Assembly: GCA_050249835.1 (NCBI GenBank)
Contig: JBFWPT010000008.1
Span: 1 to 64,000 of the forward strand
DNA: 64,000 nt
Direction: 5' to 3'
DNA from: Miltoncostaea sp050249835
GTDB lineage: Bacteria; Actinomycetota; Thermoleophilia; Miltoncostaeales; Miltoncostaeaceae
The notes under the pieces were generated by a model that was not told the origin of the DNA, did not search any database, and worked only from the letters and a program-made list of their open reading frames with translations. The position numbers were made by a program, and so were the translations under genes. Every line of letters begins with the position of its first letter. The first letter of the stretch is position 1. Shown piece after piece: positions 1 to 8,028 of the stretch.

Positions 1-848
1 AGGTCCTTCAGCTCGCCCCAGCCCATGCCGCCGGCCAGCATCCGCTCGCGCAGCGCGGCCTGGTCGTCCGGCCCCGCGAACTGGCGGTAGAGCGCGAACA
101 GCGACGAGGTGTCGGGGTCCTTCGGCTCCTCGACGGGCGTGGAGTCGGTCTTCATCCGGCGCACCATCTTGCGGAGCTTCGCCGGCTCCTCGAAGAGGGG
201 GATGTGGTTGCCGTAGGACTTGCTCATCTTGCGGCCGTCGAGTCCCGGCAGCGTCTGCCCCTCGGCCTCGTCCGGCGTGACGTGCTCCGGCAGCGGCAGG
301 GCGAAACGCGCGCCGTAGGCCTGGTTGAAGCGGTCGGCGATGTCGCGGGCGTACTCGACGTGCTGCACCTGGTCGCGGCCGACGGGCACCACGTCGGCGG
401 CCATCACGATGATGTCGGCGGCCATCAGGACGGGGTAGTTGTAGAGGCCCATCGAGACGCCGTCGTCCTCGTCGAGCCCGGCCTCGCGGTTGCGGTCCCG
501 GGCCGCCTTGTAGGCGTGGGCCCGGTTCATCAGCCCCTTCGCCGTCATGCACGACAGCACCCACTGCAGCTCGAACGTCTCGGGGACGTCGGACTGGCGG
601 TAGAGGGTCACCACCTCGGGGTCGAGGCCGCACGCGACCCAGGTGGCGGCCACCGAGCGCGTGTAGTGGTCGAGCTCCGCCGGGTCGCGCACGGTGGTGA
701 GCGCGTGGTAGTCGGCGATGAAGTAGAAGGCGTCGTAGTCGCGGGCCAGCTCGATCGCCGGCCGGATGGCGCCGACGTAGTTGCCGAGGTGCGGCTCGCC
801 CGTGGGCTTGATGCCGGTCAGCGAGGTCCGGCGCGCGGGAGGCGTCAT
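1..848 (-). CDS. trpS: Tryptophanyl-tRNA synthetase, C-terminus cut by the window edge
   Basis: This class I aminoacyl-tRNA synthetase charges tRNA-Trp in the cytoplasm. The N-terminus reads TGIKPTGEPHLGNYVGAI, the family's HIGH-type nucleotide-binding signature. The KMSKS loop (GRKMSKSYGN) is encoded at about 216-230. About 282 residues are visible; the family runs to about 330-350, so roughly the last 50-60 lie beyond the left edge. An in-frame ATG also exists at 857. I prefer 848 because a TACCAT -10-like hexamer (861-856 on this strand) lies 7 bases before it, the spacing expected of a leaderless mRNA and shared with nucS and aroA. The gene is divergent from scpA. Confidence 0.93.
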   Translation of the reverse strand, partial: MTPPARRTSLTGIKPTGEPHLGNYVGAIRPAIELARDYDAFYFIADYHALTTVRDPAELDHYTRSVAATWVACGLDPEVVTLYRQSDVPETFELQWVLSCMTAKGLMNRAHAYKAARDRNREAGLDEDDGVSMGLYNYPVLMAADIIVMAADVVPVGRDQVQHVEYARDIADRFNQAYGARFALPLPEHVTPDEAEGQTLPGLDGRKMSKSYGNHIPLFEEPAKLRKMVRRMKTDSTPVEEPKDPDTSSLFALYRQFAGPDDQAALRERMLAGGMGWGELKD

Positions 849-855
849 GGGACCC

Positions 856-861
856 ATGGTA
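856..861 (-). promoter_or_regulatory. Putative -10 element of trpS (TACCAT)
   Basis: TACCAT reads on the minus strand from 861 to 856 and is followed by 7 bases and the ATG at 848, so transcription would start at or next to the start codon. There is no Shine-Dalgarno sequence. No convincing -35 hexamer is seen. Confidence 0.4.
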
Positions 862-899
862 CGGAGCGCGCCGGGCGGTGTGACGGCGGGTGTCACGGC

Positions 900-905
900 T
901 ATGCT
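900..905 (+). promoter_or_regulatory. Putative -10 element of scpA (TATGCT)
   Basis: TATGCT lies 13 bases before the ATG at 919. It is preceded, 3 bases away, by an inverted repeat GTGAC (880-884) and GTCAC (892-896). It overlaps an alternative ATG at 901, which argues for the downstream start. Confidence 0.4.
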
Positions 906-918
906 GGCCGGGATCCGG

Positions 919-1638
919 ATGCCCGCCCCCGACGCCCTCCAGCAGCCGATCGAGCTCGATCTCTTCGAGGGTCCCTTCGACCTGCTGCTCACGCTCGTCC
1001 TGCGCGACGAGGTCGAGTTGCTCGACCTGCCGCTGCTCGAGGTGGTCACGGCATCCCTCGGCGAGGACGCCCGGGAGCGCTGGGACACCAACACGGCCGG
1101 CGAGCTGATCGTCCTCCTGGCGGCCATGGCCGAGCTGAAGGCCCGGCGCATGCTGGGCGAGCCCGCCGAGGAGGAGCCCGACCCCGACACCCTGGAGGCC
1201 CGCGAGGCGCTCGCCGCCCGCATCGTCGCCTACGCGCCCTTCCAGCGCGCCGCGGCCTGGCTCGGCGAGCGCGGCCGCGAGTGCGTGGGCCCGCGGTACC
1301 GCCGCGTGCCGGTGCCGGGCGCGCCGCCCCCGCCGCCCGCGGGCGAGGACGTCGCCCAGCTCCGCGCCGCGATGCTCCCCCTGCTGAAGGCGCCCCCCGC
1401 GCCGTCGCTGTCGCACCTCACGGCTCGCCGGGTCTCGATGCCCGCGGCCCTCCAGCGCCTGCAGGCGGCCCTCACCCGGGCGGGGCGGGTGAGCTTCGAG
1501 GCGCTCACGGCCGGCTTCGAGCCCCTGGAGGAGGCCATCGCCCTGATGGCCGCGCTGGAGCTGGCGCGCCGCGGCGAGGTGACGTTGTCCCAGTCCGAGC
1601 CGTTCGGCGACATCGCGATCACGGGGGCGGGCGCGTGA
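919..1638 (+). CDS. scpA: Segregation and condensation protein A (kleisin)
   Basis: ScpA is the kleisin subunit that bridges the SMC heads, together with ScpB, in bacterial condensin. The N-terminus has the family signature FEGPFDLLLTLVLRDEVEL, followed by an acidic helical region and a C-terminal winged-helix segment (about 239 residues, normal length). I chose ATG 919 over ATG 901 because 901 lies inside a putative -10 hexamer and the conserved domain begins only about 12 residues after 919. The reading frame stays open upstream, but that part overlaps trpS antisense and has no ScpA character. It overlaps scpB by 4 bases. The partner smc lies at 50.8 kb. Confidence 0.93.
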   Translation: MPAPDALQQPIELDLFEGPFDLLLTLVLRDEVELLDLPLLEVVTASLGEDARERWDTNTAGELIVLLAAMAELKARRMLGEPAEEEPDPDTLEAREALAARIVAYAPFQRAAAWLGERGRECVGPRYRRVPVPGAPPPPPAGEDVAQLRAAMLPLLKAPPAPSLSHLTARRVSMPAALQRLQAALTRAGRVSFEALTAGFEPLEEAIALMAALELARRGEVTLSQSEPFGDIAITGAGA

Positions 1639-2246
1639 GCGAGCTGGCCCGTCAGGTCGAGGCCCTCCTGTTCCTGTCCCCGGAGCCGCTGCCGCTCGTG
1701 GCCCTCTGCGAGATCACCGAGGAGTCGCCGGGCGCGGTGCAGCGCGCGCTGTCCGAGCTGGGGGAGCGGCACGGCCCGGAGGGCGGCCTGGAGGTCGTCG
1801 AGATCGCGGGCGGCTTCACGATGCGCACGCGGGCCGACCTGGCGGGGGTCTGCGACCGCCTGCGGGAGCGGCCGCCCGAGGACCGGGTGTCGCCCGCCGC
1901 CCTGGAGACGCTCGCCGTGATCGCCTACCTCGAGCCGGTCAGCCGGCCCCAGATCTCCCGTCTGCGCGGGGTGGCGGTCGACTCGACGGTGGCGTCGCTG
2001 CTGGAGCGCGGGCTGCTGGAGGAGGCGGGCCGCCCGCCGGACGGGGGCGCGATGCGGTACCGCACCACCCGGCTCTTCCAGGAGCGCTTCGGCCTGCGCC
2101 GGGCCGGCGACCTGCCGCCGCTGGAGGGCTTCGAGCTGAGCGGCCCCGAGGCCGAGCGCGTGCGGGCGCAGCTCGTGAACGCCGGGCACCTGCCGGCCGA
2201 GGACGCCGTGCCGGACACGGAGCCCGCCGAGCCGGATGACGGATGA
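1635..2246 (+). CDS. scpB: Segregation and condensation protein B
   Basis: ScpB is a tandem winged-helix protein that dimerises and binds the ScpA kleisin in the SMC complex. The 203-residue product starts VSELARQVEALLFLSPEPLP and contains the conserved core ETLAVIAYLEPVSRPQI, typical of the family. The start is GTG within a GTGA overlap with the scpA stop, implying translational coupling. The last 11 bases overlap the pseudouridine synthase gene. The order scpA-scpB-rluB is common in Gram-positive bacteria. Confidence 0.94.
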   Translation: MSELARQVEALLFLSPEPLPLVALCEITEESPGAVQRALSELGERHGPEGGLEVVEIAGGFTMRTRADLAGVCDRLRERPPEDRVSPAALETLAVIAYLEPVSRPQISRLRGVAVDSTVASLLERGLLEEAGRPPDGGAMRYRTTRLFQERFGLRRAGDLPPLEGFELSGPEAERVRAQLVNAGHLPAEDAVPDTEPAEPDDG

Positions 2247-2967
2247 GCGCATGAGGGTCCACCGGGCCCTGGCCCTCGCCGGCGTGGCGAGCCGGCGCGC
2301 CGCCGAGGCCATGGTGGCCGAGGGGCGCGTCACGGTGAACGGGGAGCCGGCCGTGGTCGGTCAGCTCGTGGGGGCCGACGACGCCCTGGCCGTGGACGGC
2401 CAGGCCGTGCGGGGCGCCGAGCCGCGCCGCGCCTACCTGCTCAACAAGGCCCGCGGCGTCGTCTCCACCGCGTCCGACCCGCAGGGCCGTCCGACCGTGC
2501 TCGACGACCTCCCGGACCAGGTGCGCCTGTACCCGGTCGGCCGCCTCGACCTCGACACCACCGGGGCGCTCATCGTCACGAACGACGGGGAGCTCGCCGC
2601 GCGGCTGATGCACCCGAGCTCGAAGGCGCCGAAGACGTACGAGGTGCTGATGCGCGGGCAGGTGTCCGCCGCCACGCTGCGCCGCCTGCGCGACGGGGTG
2701 GAGCTGGACGACGGCATGACGCTGCCGGCCAAGGTCGAGGCGATGGACCGGCTCGCCCCCGGGGGCACCTGGGTGCGCATCGAGCTGACGGAGGGGCGAA
2801 ACCGACAGGTGCGGCGCATGGGGGAGGCCGTCGGCCACCGCGTGCTGCGCCTGCACCGCGCCCGGTACGCCGGCATCGGCCTCTCCCGGCTGTCGCCCGG
2901 GCGATGGCGCCCGCTCACCCGCGCCGAGTGGACCCGCCTCGGCGCCCTCGTGGGGCTCGAGCGCTGA
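2236..2967 (+). CDS. rluB: Ribosomal large subunit pseudouridine synthase, RluB/RsuA family
   Basis: This enzyme converts uridine to pseudouridine in rRNA. An N-terminal S4 RNA-binding domain (residues about 6-60) precedes the catalytic domain. Asp105 in VGRLDLDTTGALIVTNDGEL is the expected catalytic aspartate, and the C-terminal EGRNRQVRRM block is also characteristic. The start at 2236 overlaps scpB by 11 bases; ATG 2251 (MRVHRALALAG) is an equally good start. Which rRNA position is modified cannot be read from sequence, so the RluB label rests on the usual scpB-rluB gene order. Confidence 0.88.
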   Translation: MTDERMRVHRALALAGVASRRAAEAMVAEGRVTVNGEPAVVGQLVGADDALAVDGQAVRGAEPRRAYLLNKARGVVSTASDPQGRPTVLDDLPDQVRLYPVGRLDLDTTGALIVTNDGELAARLMHPSSKAPKTYEVLMRGQVSAATLRRLRDGVELDDGMTLPAKVEAMDRLAPGGTWVRIELTEGRNRQVRRMGEAVGHRVLRLHRARYAGIGLSRLSPGRWRPLTRAEWTRLGALVGLER

Positions 2968-3341
2968 GCGCGCGGGTCGTCAGGGGGGTGCGGGGGGCGA
3001 CCTCCGTGGAGCGCGACGATCCCGGGGCCATCCTGGAGAGCACCGCCGAGCTGCTCACCGAGGTGCTCGACCGCAACGGCCTCGCCACCGACGACCTCAT
3101 CTCGATCATCTTCACGATGACGCCCGACCTGACGAGCGAGTTCCCGGCGCTCGCCGCCCGGCAGGCGGGGCTCACGACCGTCCCGCTGCTCTGCACGTCC
3201 GAGATCCCGGTGCCCGGGAGCCTGGAGAAGTGCATTCGGCTCCTGCTCCACTGCACCCTCCCCGAGGACCGCAAGGTGCAGCACGTGTACCTGCGGGAGG
3301 CGAAGGTCCTGCGCCCGGACCTCGCCGGCGAGGCCCAGTAG
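2964..3341 (+). CDS. aroH: Chorismate mutase, AroH class (CTG start proposed)
   Basis: It converts chorismate to prephenate, feeding tyrA further along the window. VVRGVRGATSVERD near the N-terminus is the AroH (trimeric, Bacillus-type) signature, followed by LISIIFTMTPDLTSEFPA and a C-terminal HVYLREAKVLRPDL. Length is about 125 residues, as expected. No ATG, GTG or TTG lies at the right place: CTG 2964 forms a CTGA overlap with the rluB stop and has a GGGG stretch upstream. GTG 2928 would overlap rluB by 40 bases with no ribosome-binding site, and GTG 2988 would remove conserved residues. The start is therefore provisional; the family assignment is firm. Confidence 0.85.
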   Translation: MSARVVRGVRGATSVERDDPGAILESTAELLTEVLDRNGLATDDLISIIFTMTPDLTSEFPALAARQAGLTTVPLLCTSEIPVPGSLEKCIRLLLHCTLPEDRKVQHVYLREAKVLRPDLAGEAQ

Positions 3342-3351
3342 CCCGAAGCGC

Positions 3352-4023
3352 CTACGCGCCGAAGAGCCGGAGCTCCGGTTCCCGCAGGCCGCGCAGCTCC
3401 GCGAGGTCCACGACCTGGGTCGCCAGGCCGCGCGAGGCGGCGAGGGTGCGCGCCTGGGGCTTCATGGTCTCGGCCACCAGGGTGCCGCGGCACGCCTCCA
3501 GGTTGCGGTCCTCGCGGATGTAGTCGAGGTAGCGGCAGAGCTGCTCGACGGCGTCGATGGTGCCGACCCGCTTCACCTCGACGGCGACGTACCCGTCGGC
3601 GTCCTGGCAGAGCAGGTCCACCGGTCCGACCGGCGTGGGGTACTCCCGGCGCACGAGGCGCATCCCGGGCCCGAGCACCCCGGGCGCCGCGGCGAGGGCC
3701 TCCTGCAGGTCGCGCTCGACGCCGTCCTTCTCCAGCCCGAGCGCCTCGCCCATGTCGTGGTCCGAGTCGGAGATGACTTCCTCCACCCGGATCTCCAGGC
3801 GCTCCGTCTTCGCCCCCGAGCCCTTCTCGATGACGACCATGCCATCGGACTCGGTGACCCGGGTGGGAGGCGTCATCCAGTTCAGGGGCTTGTACCCACC
3901 CGCGTCGGAGTGGACCAGCACCGACCCGTCGTCCTTCAGGATCAGCAGCCGCACGGCCGTGGGCAGGACCGAGGTGACCCGGCCCTGGTACCGGACCTCG
4001 CAGCGGGCGACGATCAGGCGCAT
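3352..4023 (-). CDS. nucS: Mismatch-specific endonuclease NucS/EndoMS
   Basis: NucS cuts both strands at mismatched bases and replaces MutS/MutL in many actinobacteria and archaea. The 223-residue product has the N-terminal domain motif HSDAGGYKPLNWMTPP (residues 38-53). The nuclease centre is GPVDLLCQDADGYVAVEVKR, with Asp136, Glu149 and Lys151. It ends with LRLF (218-221), a likely beta-clamp-binding tail. ATG 4023 is preceded by TAGCCT and 7 bases, suggesting a leaderless mRNA. It converges on aroH with a 10-base gap. Confidence 0.93.
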   Translation of the reverse strand: MRLIVARCEVRYQGRVTSVLPTAVRLLILKDDGSVLVHSDAGGYKPLNWMTPPTRVTESDGMVVIEKGSGAKTERLEIRVEEVISDSDHDMGEALGLEKDGVERDLQEALAAAPGVLGPGMRLVRREYPTPVGPVDLLCQDADGYVAVEVKRVGTIDAVEQLCRYLDYIREDRNLEACRGTLVAETMKPQARTLAASRGLATQVVDLAELRGLREPELRLFGA

Positions 4024-4030
4024 CGGCGGG

Positions 4031-4036
4031 AGGCTA
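4031..4036 (-). promoter_or_regulatory. Putative -10 element of nucS (TAGCCT), leaderless
   Basis: On the minus strand TAGCCT is followed by CCCGCCG and the ATG at 4023. The arrangement matches aroA, where TAATCT is followed by the same CCCGCCG and ATG. Confidence 0.45.
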
Positions 4037-4110
4037 CCGGGGCGGCGCGGACGGGACCCCCGACGATAGGGCGACCCGCCCCACCGAACGAGACGCATCC
4101 GCGCCGCCGC

Positions 4111-4331
4111 CGTGCCGTCTCCCGCACGCCGGCGGGCACACGTCACTCGGGGCGCCGGCCAGGACCCAAGTGGAACATGCGACCGCCGGGAGTGGCGCAT
4201 CGCCCCGGACCCGCACGGTGTGTGCCGTCCCCGTGCCCTTTCCCGCGCGCCGGCGGGGATACGTCGGTCGGGTCGCACGCCGTGAACCAAGTGGAACATC
4301 GGGCCATCGGGAGTGGCGCGCGGCCCGGGAC
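4111..4331 (+). repeat. Two tandem imperfect copies of a ~121-bp intergenic repeat
   Basis: The 324 bases between nadC and nucS hold no gene. Positions 4111-4210 and 4232-4331 align without gaps at an offset of 121, differing at roughly one base in five. Each contains a CCCGC/GCGGG hairpin (about 4121-4136 and 4242-4257) and a core beginning CCAAGTGGAACAT (4166-4178; 4287-4299), then AGTGGCGC and CCCGGAC or CCCGGGAC. A diverged relative of the core lies at 43486-43531. Bases 4037-4110 show nothing beyond the nucS upstream region. Confidence 0.7.
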
Positions 4332-4341
4332 CCGCCCGGGC
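4323..4341 (-). terminator. Hairpin after nadC, probable terminator of nadBAC
   Basis: A perfect 7-bp stem GCCCGGG (4323-4329) / CCCGGGC (4335-4341) with a 5-base loop lies 6 bases beyond the nadC stop. There is no U-tract. It also forms the end of repeat copy 2. Confidence 0.5.
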
Positions 4342-4347
4342 GGGCGC

Positions 4348-5166
4348 TCAGGTCAGGTCGATGTCCAGGCCGAGGTCGAGGGCGGGGGCGGAGTGGGTCA
4401 GCGCGCCCACCGAGACGGCGTCCACGCCGCACGCGGCGGCCGCGGCGGCGCCCTCCAGGGTCATGCCGCCGCTCGCCTCCAGTTTCGCGCGGCCGGCCGT
4501 CACGGCCACGGCCTCGCGGAGGCGGTCCGGGTCCATGTTGTCGAGGAGGATCCAGTCGGCGCCGGCGTCCAGGGCGCGGCCGACGCCGGCCAGGTCGTCG
4601 GCCTCGACCTCCACCAGCACGTCGGGGAGGTCGCGGCGGGCGCGGGCGACGGCGTCGGCCAGGCCCTCCCCGGCCACGGCGAGGTGGTTGTCCTTCACGA
4701 GCACGCGGTCGTAGAGGCCGAAGCGGTGGTTCACGCCGCCGCCGGCGACGACGGCCGCCTTCTCCAGGCTCCGCAGGCCGGGCGTCGTCTTGCGCGTGTC
4801 CAGCACGGCGACCGGGGCGCACACGGCGACGTACTGCGCGGTGAGCGTCGCGATGCCGCTCAGGTGGCAGAGCAGGTTGAGCAGCGTCCGCTCGGCGGTG
4901 AGCACCGCGCGGGCCGGGCCGAAGATCTCGGCGACGATCGTCCCGGGGGCCAGGACGGCGCCGTCCTCCAGCCACCACGTGCCCTGCACGCCGGTCTGGC
5001 GCAGCACCTCCTCGCCCGCGGCGCGCCCGGCCAGGACGCCGTCACGCCGCGACACGACCCGGGCGACGGCCTCGGCCTCCGCCGGGACGAGCAGGTCGGA
5101 GGTGATGTCCCCCGCCTCGCCGAGGTCCTCGGCGAGGGCGAGGGCGACGACCCGCTCGGGGGTCAC
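4348..5166 (-). CDS. nadC: Nicotinate-nucleotide pyrophosphorylase (carboxylating)
   Basis: It converts quinolinate and PRPP to nicotinate mononucleotide, the third step of de novo NAD synthesis. The 272-residue protein starts VTPERVVALALAEDLGEAGD and carries the family signatures DTRKTTPGLRSLEKAAV, GGGVNHRFGLYDRVLVKDNH and VEVEADDL near the active site, plus LEASGGM towards the C-terminus. The GTG start overlaps the nadA stop by 4 bases (GTGA). It is last in nadB-nadA-nadC. Confidence 0.96.
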   Translation of the reverse strand: MTPERVVALALAEDLGEAGDITSDLLVPAEAEAVARVVSRRDGVLAGRAAGEEVLRQTGVQGTWWLEDGAVLAPGTIVAEIFGPARAVLTAERTLLNLLCHLSGIATLTAQYVAVCAPVAVLDTRKTTPGLRSLEKAAVVAGGGVNHRFGLYDRVLVKDNHLAVAGEGLADAVARARRDLPDVLVEVEADDLAGVGRALDAGADWILLDNMDPDRLREAVAVTAGRAKLEASGGMTLEGAAAAAACGVDAVSVGALTHSAPALDLGLDIDLT

Positions 5167-6272
5167 GCGAGCGCGAGCATCCGGTCGAGCGCCAGGCGGC
5201 CCTGGCGGCGCATCTCCTCGTCCACCTCGACCACGTTGACGATCTCGCCGGAGGCCAGCGTCTCCAGGCACCAGGTGAGCTTCGGCAGGTCGATCCGGTT
5301 CATCGTCACGCACGGGCAGATGTGCTCGTTGAGGCACGAGATGTTCTTGTCCGGGTGGCGCAGGCGCAGCCGGTTCACGAGGTTCCAGTCGGTGCCGATG
5401 ATCGCGCTCGACCCGGCGGGCAGCTCCTCGCAGCGGCGGATGATGTACTCGGTCGAGCCGTCCTCGTCGGCGGCCTCCACCACGGGCCGCGGGCACTCCG
5501 GGTGCACGATCACGCGCACGTCCGGGTCGGCGGCGCGGGCCTGCTCGATCTGCCGCACGTTGAACGTCGTGTGGACGTTGCAGAAGCCCTTCCAGAGGAT
5601 GACCTTCGCGGCGGCGAGGTCGTCGCCGGCGATGCCGCCGAGCTCGGCCTTGCGCGGGTCCCAGACGAGCGGGTCGTCGGGGGCCATGCCGAGGCGGCAG
5701 GCCGTGTTGCGGCCGAGGTGCTCGTCCGGGAAGAAGAACACCGCGTCGCCCTCCGAGAAGGCCCACTCGAAGGCCTTCTGGGCGTTGCCCGAGGTGCAGA
5801 CGGCGCCGCCGTGCGCGCCGACGAAGGCCTTCAGGTCGGCGCCCGAGTTCATGTAGGTGAGCGGGATGACCTTCTTGCCCGGTAGGGCCGCGGTCATCTG
5901 GTCCCAGGCGTCGCGCACCGTGAAGATGTCGGCGCACTCGGCCAGGTGGCAGCCGGCGCCGAGGTCCGGCAGCACCACCGTCTGGTGCGGCTGCTTGAGG
6001 ACGTCGGCGGCCTCGGCCATGAAGTAGACGCCGAGGAACACGATCAGCTCGGCCTCGGTCGCGGCGGCGCCGCGGCGGGCGAGCAGGAACGAGTCGCCGG
6101 TCACGTCGGCGAACGCGATGACCTCGTCGCGCTGGTAGTGGTGGCCCAGGATCACGGCCTTGGAGCCGAGGGCGCGGCGGGCGGCCCAGGCGCGCTCCCA
6201 CAGCTCCTCCTGGCCGGCGGCGGTCTCGGTGGCCGGCAGGGCGCAGGCGGGACCGATGGCGGTGGTGGTCAT
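5163..6272 (-). CDS. nadA: Quinolinate synthase A (4Fe-4S)
   Basis: It condenses iminoaspartate with dihydroxyacetone phosphate to give quinolinate. The 369-residue protein contains ILGHHYQRDEV near the N-terminus. The likely Fe-S cysteines lie in GAGCHLAEC, WKGFCNVH and EHICPCVTMN, the last two matching the family's conserved second and third ligands. GTDWNLVNRL and HPECPRPVVEAAD are also typical. ATG 6272 overlaps the nadB stop (ATGA), so the three nad genes are translationally coupled. Confidence 0.96.
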   Translation of the reverse strand: MTTTAIGPACALPATETAAGQEELWERAWAARRALGSKAVILGHHYQRDEVIAFADVTGDSFLLARRGAAATEAELIVFLGVYFMAEAADVLKQPHQTVVLPDLGAGCHLAECADIFTVRDAWDQMTAALPGKKVIPLTYMNSGADLKAFVGAHGGAVCTSGNAQKAFEWAFSEGDAVFFFPDEHLGRNTACRLGMAPDDPLVWDPRKAELGGIAGDDLAAAKVILWKGFCNVHTTFNVRQIEQARAADPDVRVIVHPECPRPVVEAADEDGSTEYIIRRCEELPAGSSAIIGTDWNLVNRLRLRHPDKNISCLNEHICPCVTMNRIDLPKLTWCLETLASGEIVNVVEVDEEMRRQGRLALDRMLALA

Positions 6273-7840
6273 GCGGCCTCCAGTGCGAGGGCGGCCCGGC
6301 CGGGCCGGGCGGGGGTCGGCGGAAGGGCGACGGGCAGGCCGCCCACCCAGGCGATGCGGCGGGCCTGGGCCGGGTCGGCGACGGGATGGTCGCCGCGGAA
6401 GTGGGCGCCGCGGCTCTCGGTGCGCAGCGTGGCGGCCGCGGCGGCGAGGCGCCCGACCATGAGCAGGTTGTCCGTGGCGGGGTCGGTGCCCTCGGGCAGC
6501 GCCGCGAGCTCCCGGGCGGCCGTTGCGAGGCCGTCCGCGTCGCGCTCGACGCCCACCCCGCGCCACATGGCGTCCTGCAGGGCGGCGCGCGTCGCGCCGT
6601 CGTCGCCGCGCGGCACCGGCGGGGCGACGGGCGCGGTGGGGGGAAGGAGGGTCATCGGCCAGCGGCCGTCCGGCCCGGCGAGGGCGCGGGCGGCGGCGGT
6701 GGCGAGCACCGCGGCCTCCAGCAGGCCGTTCGAGGCGAGCCGGTTCGCGCCGTGGGCGCCGGTGGCCGCCGACTCGCCGACGGCGAAGAGCCCCGGGAGC
6801 GTGGTGCGGCCGGCCATGTCGGTCAGTGCGCCGCCCACGCCGTAGTGCGCGGCCGGGGTCACCGGAATGAGGTCGCGGGCCAGGTCCAGGCCGTGCGCGG
6901 CGCAGAGCGCGGCGACGGTGGGGAAGCGGGCGTGCACCTCGTCCGGGTCCAGGTGGCGCAGGTCGATGGTGACGTCGGCGCCCAGGCGCGCCGCGTGGCG
7001 GGCGATCGCCCGGGCCACGACGTCGCGGGGGCCGAGCTCGGCCATCGGGTGCTCGTCGGGCATGAAGCGGTGGCCGGTGGCGTCGCGCAGGATGCCGCCC
7101 TCGCCCCGGACGGCCTCGCTCACCAGGGCGAGCGGGCTGGCGCCGACCGCGAGCGCGGTGGGGTGGAACTGGACGAACTCCAGGTCCGCCAGGGCGGCGC
7201 CGGCGCGGCCCGCCAGCGCCGGCCCGTCGGCCGTCGCGCCGGGTGGGTTCGTCGTGCGCGAGTAGAGGTGGCCCATGCCGCCGGCGGCGAGCGCCACGGC
7301 GCGGCCGTGCAGGGTGCGGCCGGTGGTGCGGACGCCGGTCGCCCGGCCGTCCCGCACGAGCACCTCCAGCACCCGCTCGCCCTCGACGACCTCGATGCGC
7401 GGGTCGCGGCGGAGCGCGGCCGAGAGGGCGGCGACGATGTGGGCGCCGGTGGCGTCCCCGCCGGCGTGCACGACCCGGGCGGCCGAGTGGGCACCCTCGC
7501 GGGCGAGCCGCAGCCGGCCGTCCGCGCGGTCGAAGTCCACGCCGCGGGCGAGGAGGGCGGCGACCTGGGCGGGGCCGTCGGCGCAGATGACGCGCACGGC
7601 CTCCGGGTCGCAGAGCCCGGCGCCCGCCGCGAGGGTGTCGGCGATGTGGTCGGCCACCGAGTCGTGCTCGTCGATCGCCGCCGCCATGCCGCCCTGGGCG
7701 CGCTGCGTGCTGCCCTCGCCGAGGAGCCCCTCGGTGATGAGGACGACGGGGCCGTGCTCGGCCGCCTCCAGCGCGAGGACGCTGCCGGCGATGCCGCTGC
7801 CCACCACGATCACGGGGTCCCGCTCCGTCGCCTGGCTCAT
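6269..7840 (-). CDS. nadB: L-aspartate oxidase (FAD)
   Basis: It oxidises L-aspartate to iminoaspartate for NadA. The 523-residue flavoprotein starts with the Rossmann motif VIVVGSGIAGSVLALEAAE and has TEGLLGEGSTQRAQGGMAAA near the flavin. VQFHPTAL and VGESAATGAHGANRLASN are succinate-dehydrogenase/NadB-family signatures. ATG 7840 was chosen over the upstream in-frame ATG 7891 because FAD-binding begins right after it and a GGGGAA stretch precedes it. It heads nadB-nadA-nadC and diverges from the SDR gene. Confidence 0.95.
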   Translation of the reverse strand: MSQATERDPVIVVGSGIAGSVLALEAAEHGPVVLITEGLLGEGSTQRAQGGMAAAIDEHDSVADHIADTLAAGAGLCDPEAVRVICADGPAQVAALLARGVDFDRADGRLRLAREGAHSAARVVHAGGDATGAHIVAALSAALRRDPRIEVVEGERVLEVLVRDGRATGVRTTGRTLHGRAVALAAGGMGHLYSRTTNPPGATADGPALAGRAGAALADLEFVQFHPTALAVGASPLALVSEAVRGEGGILRDATGHRFMPDEHPMAELGPRDVVARAIARHAARLGADVTIDLRHLDPDEVHARFPTVAALCAAHGLDLARDLIPVTPAAHYGVGGALTDMAGRTTLPGLFAVGESAATGAHGANRLASNGLLEAAVLATAAARALAGPDGRWPMTLLPPTAPVAPPVPRGDDGATRAALQDAMWRGVGVERDADGLATAARELAALPEGTDPATDNLLMVGRLAAAAATLRTESRGAHFRGDHPVADPAQARRIAWVGGLPVALPPTPARPGRAALALEAA

Positions 7841-7887
7841 TTCGTGTTCCCCTGACGGAAATGTGCCGCCGAATTGGCGTCGCGTTG

Positions 7888-7893
7888 ACAATA
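7888..7893 (-). promoter_or_regulatory. Putative -10 element of nadBAC (TATTGT)
   Basis: TATTGT on the minus strand lies about 47 bases before the nadB ATG. A GC hairpin (CCCC-T-CCGG/CCGG-GGGG across 7897-7914) ends 3 bases upstream of it. No known NAD-regulator operator was recognised. Confidence 0.35.
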
Positions 7894-7975
7894 GCGCCCC
7901 TCCGGTCCGGGGGGAAGACCCGGCCGGTCACGCCGCTACTTCGTGACATCCCGCACGTGGAGCGGGTTCTGCGGG

Positions 7976-7981
7976 CATACT
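7976..7981 (+). promoter_or_regulatory. Putative -10 element of the SDR gene (CATACT)
   Basis: CATACT directly abuts an inverted repeat CCCGCA (7950-7955) / TGCGGG (7970-7975). The start codon is 47 bases downstream. The region lies between divergent genes. Confidence 0.35.
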
Positions 7982-8028
7982 GGGGGACGACGCGGGCGCC
8001 CGGCCCGCCGGACGGGGAGGCGTGGGGG

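Noticed and set aside
781..900. N-terminal extension of scpA back to ATG 781
   Set aside because: It overlaps trpS antisense, lacks ScpA character, and the -10 hexamer at 900-905 lies inside it.
4024..4110. A short gene between nucS and nadC
   Set aside because: No frame with a plausible start, ribosome-binding site or protein-like composition; the bases hold the nucS promoter region and the edge of the tandem repeat.
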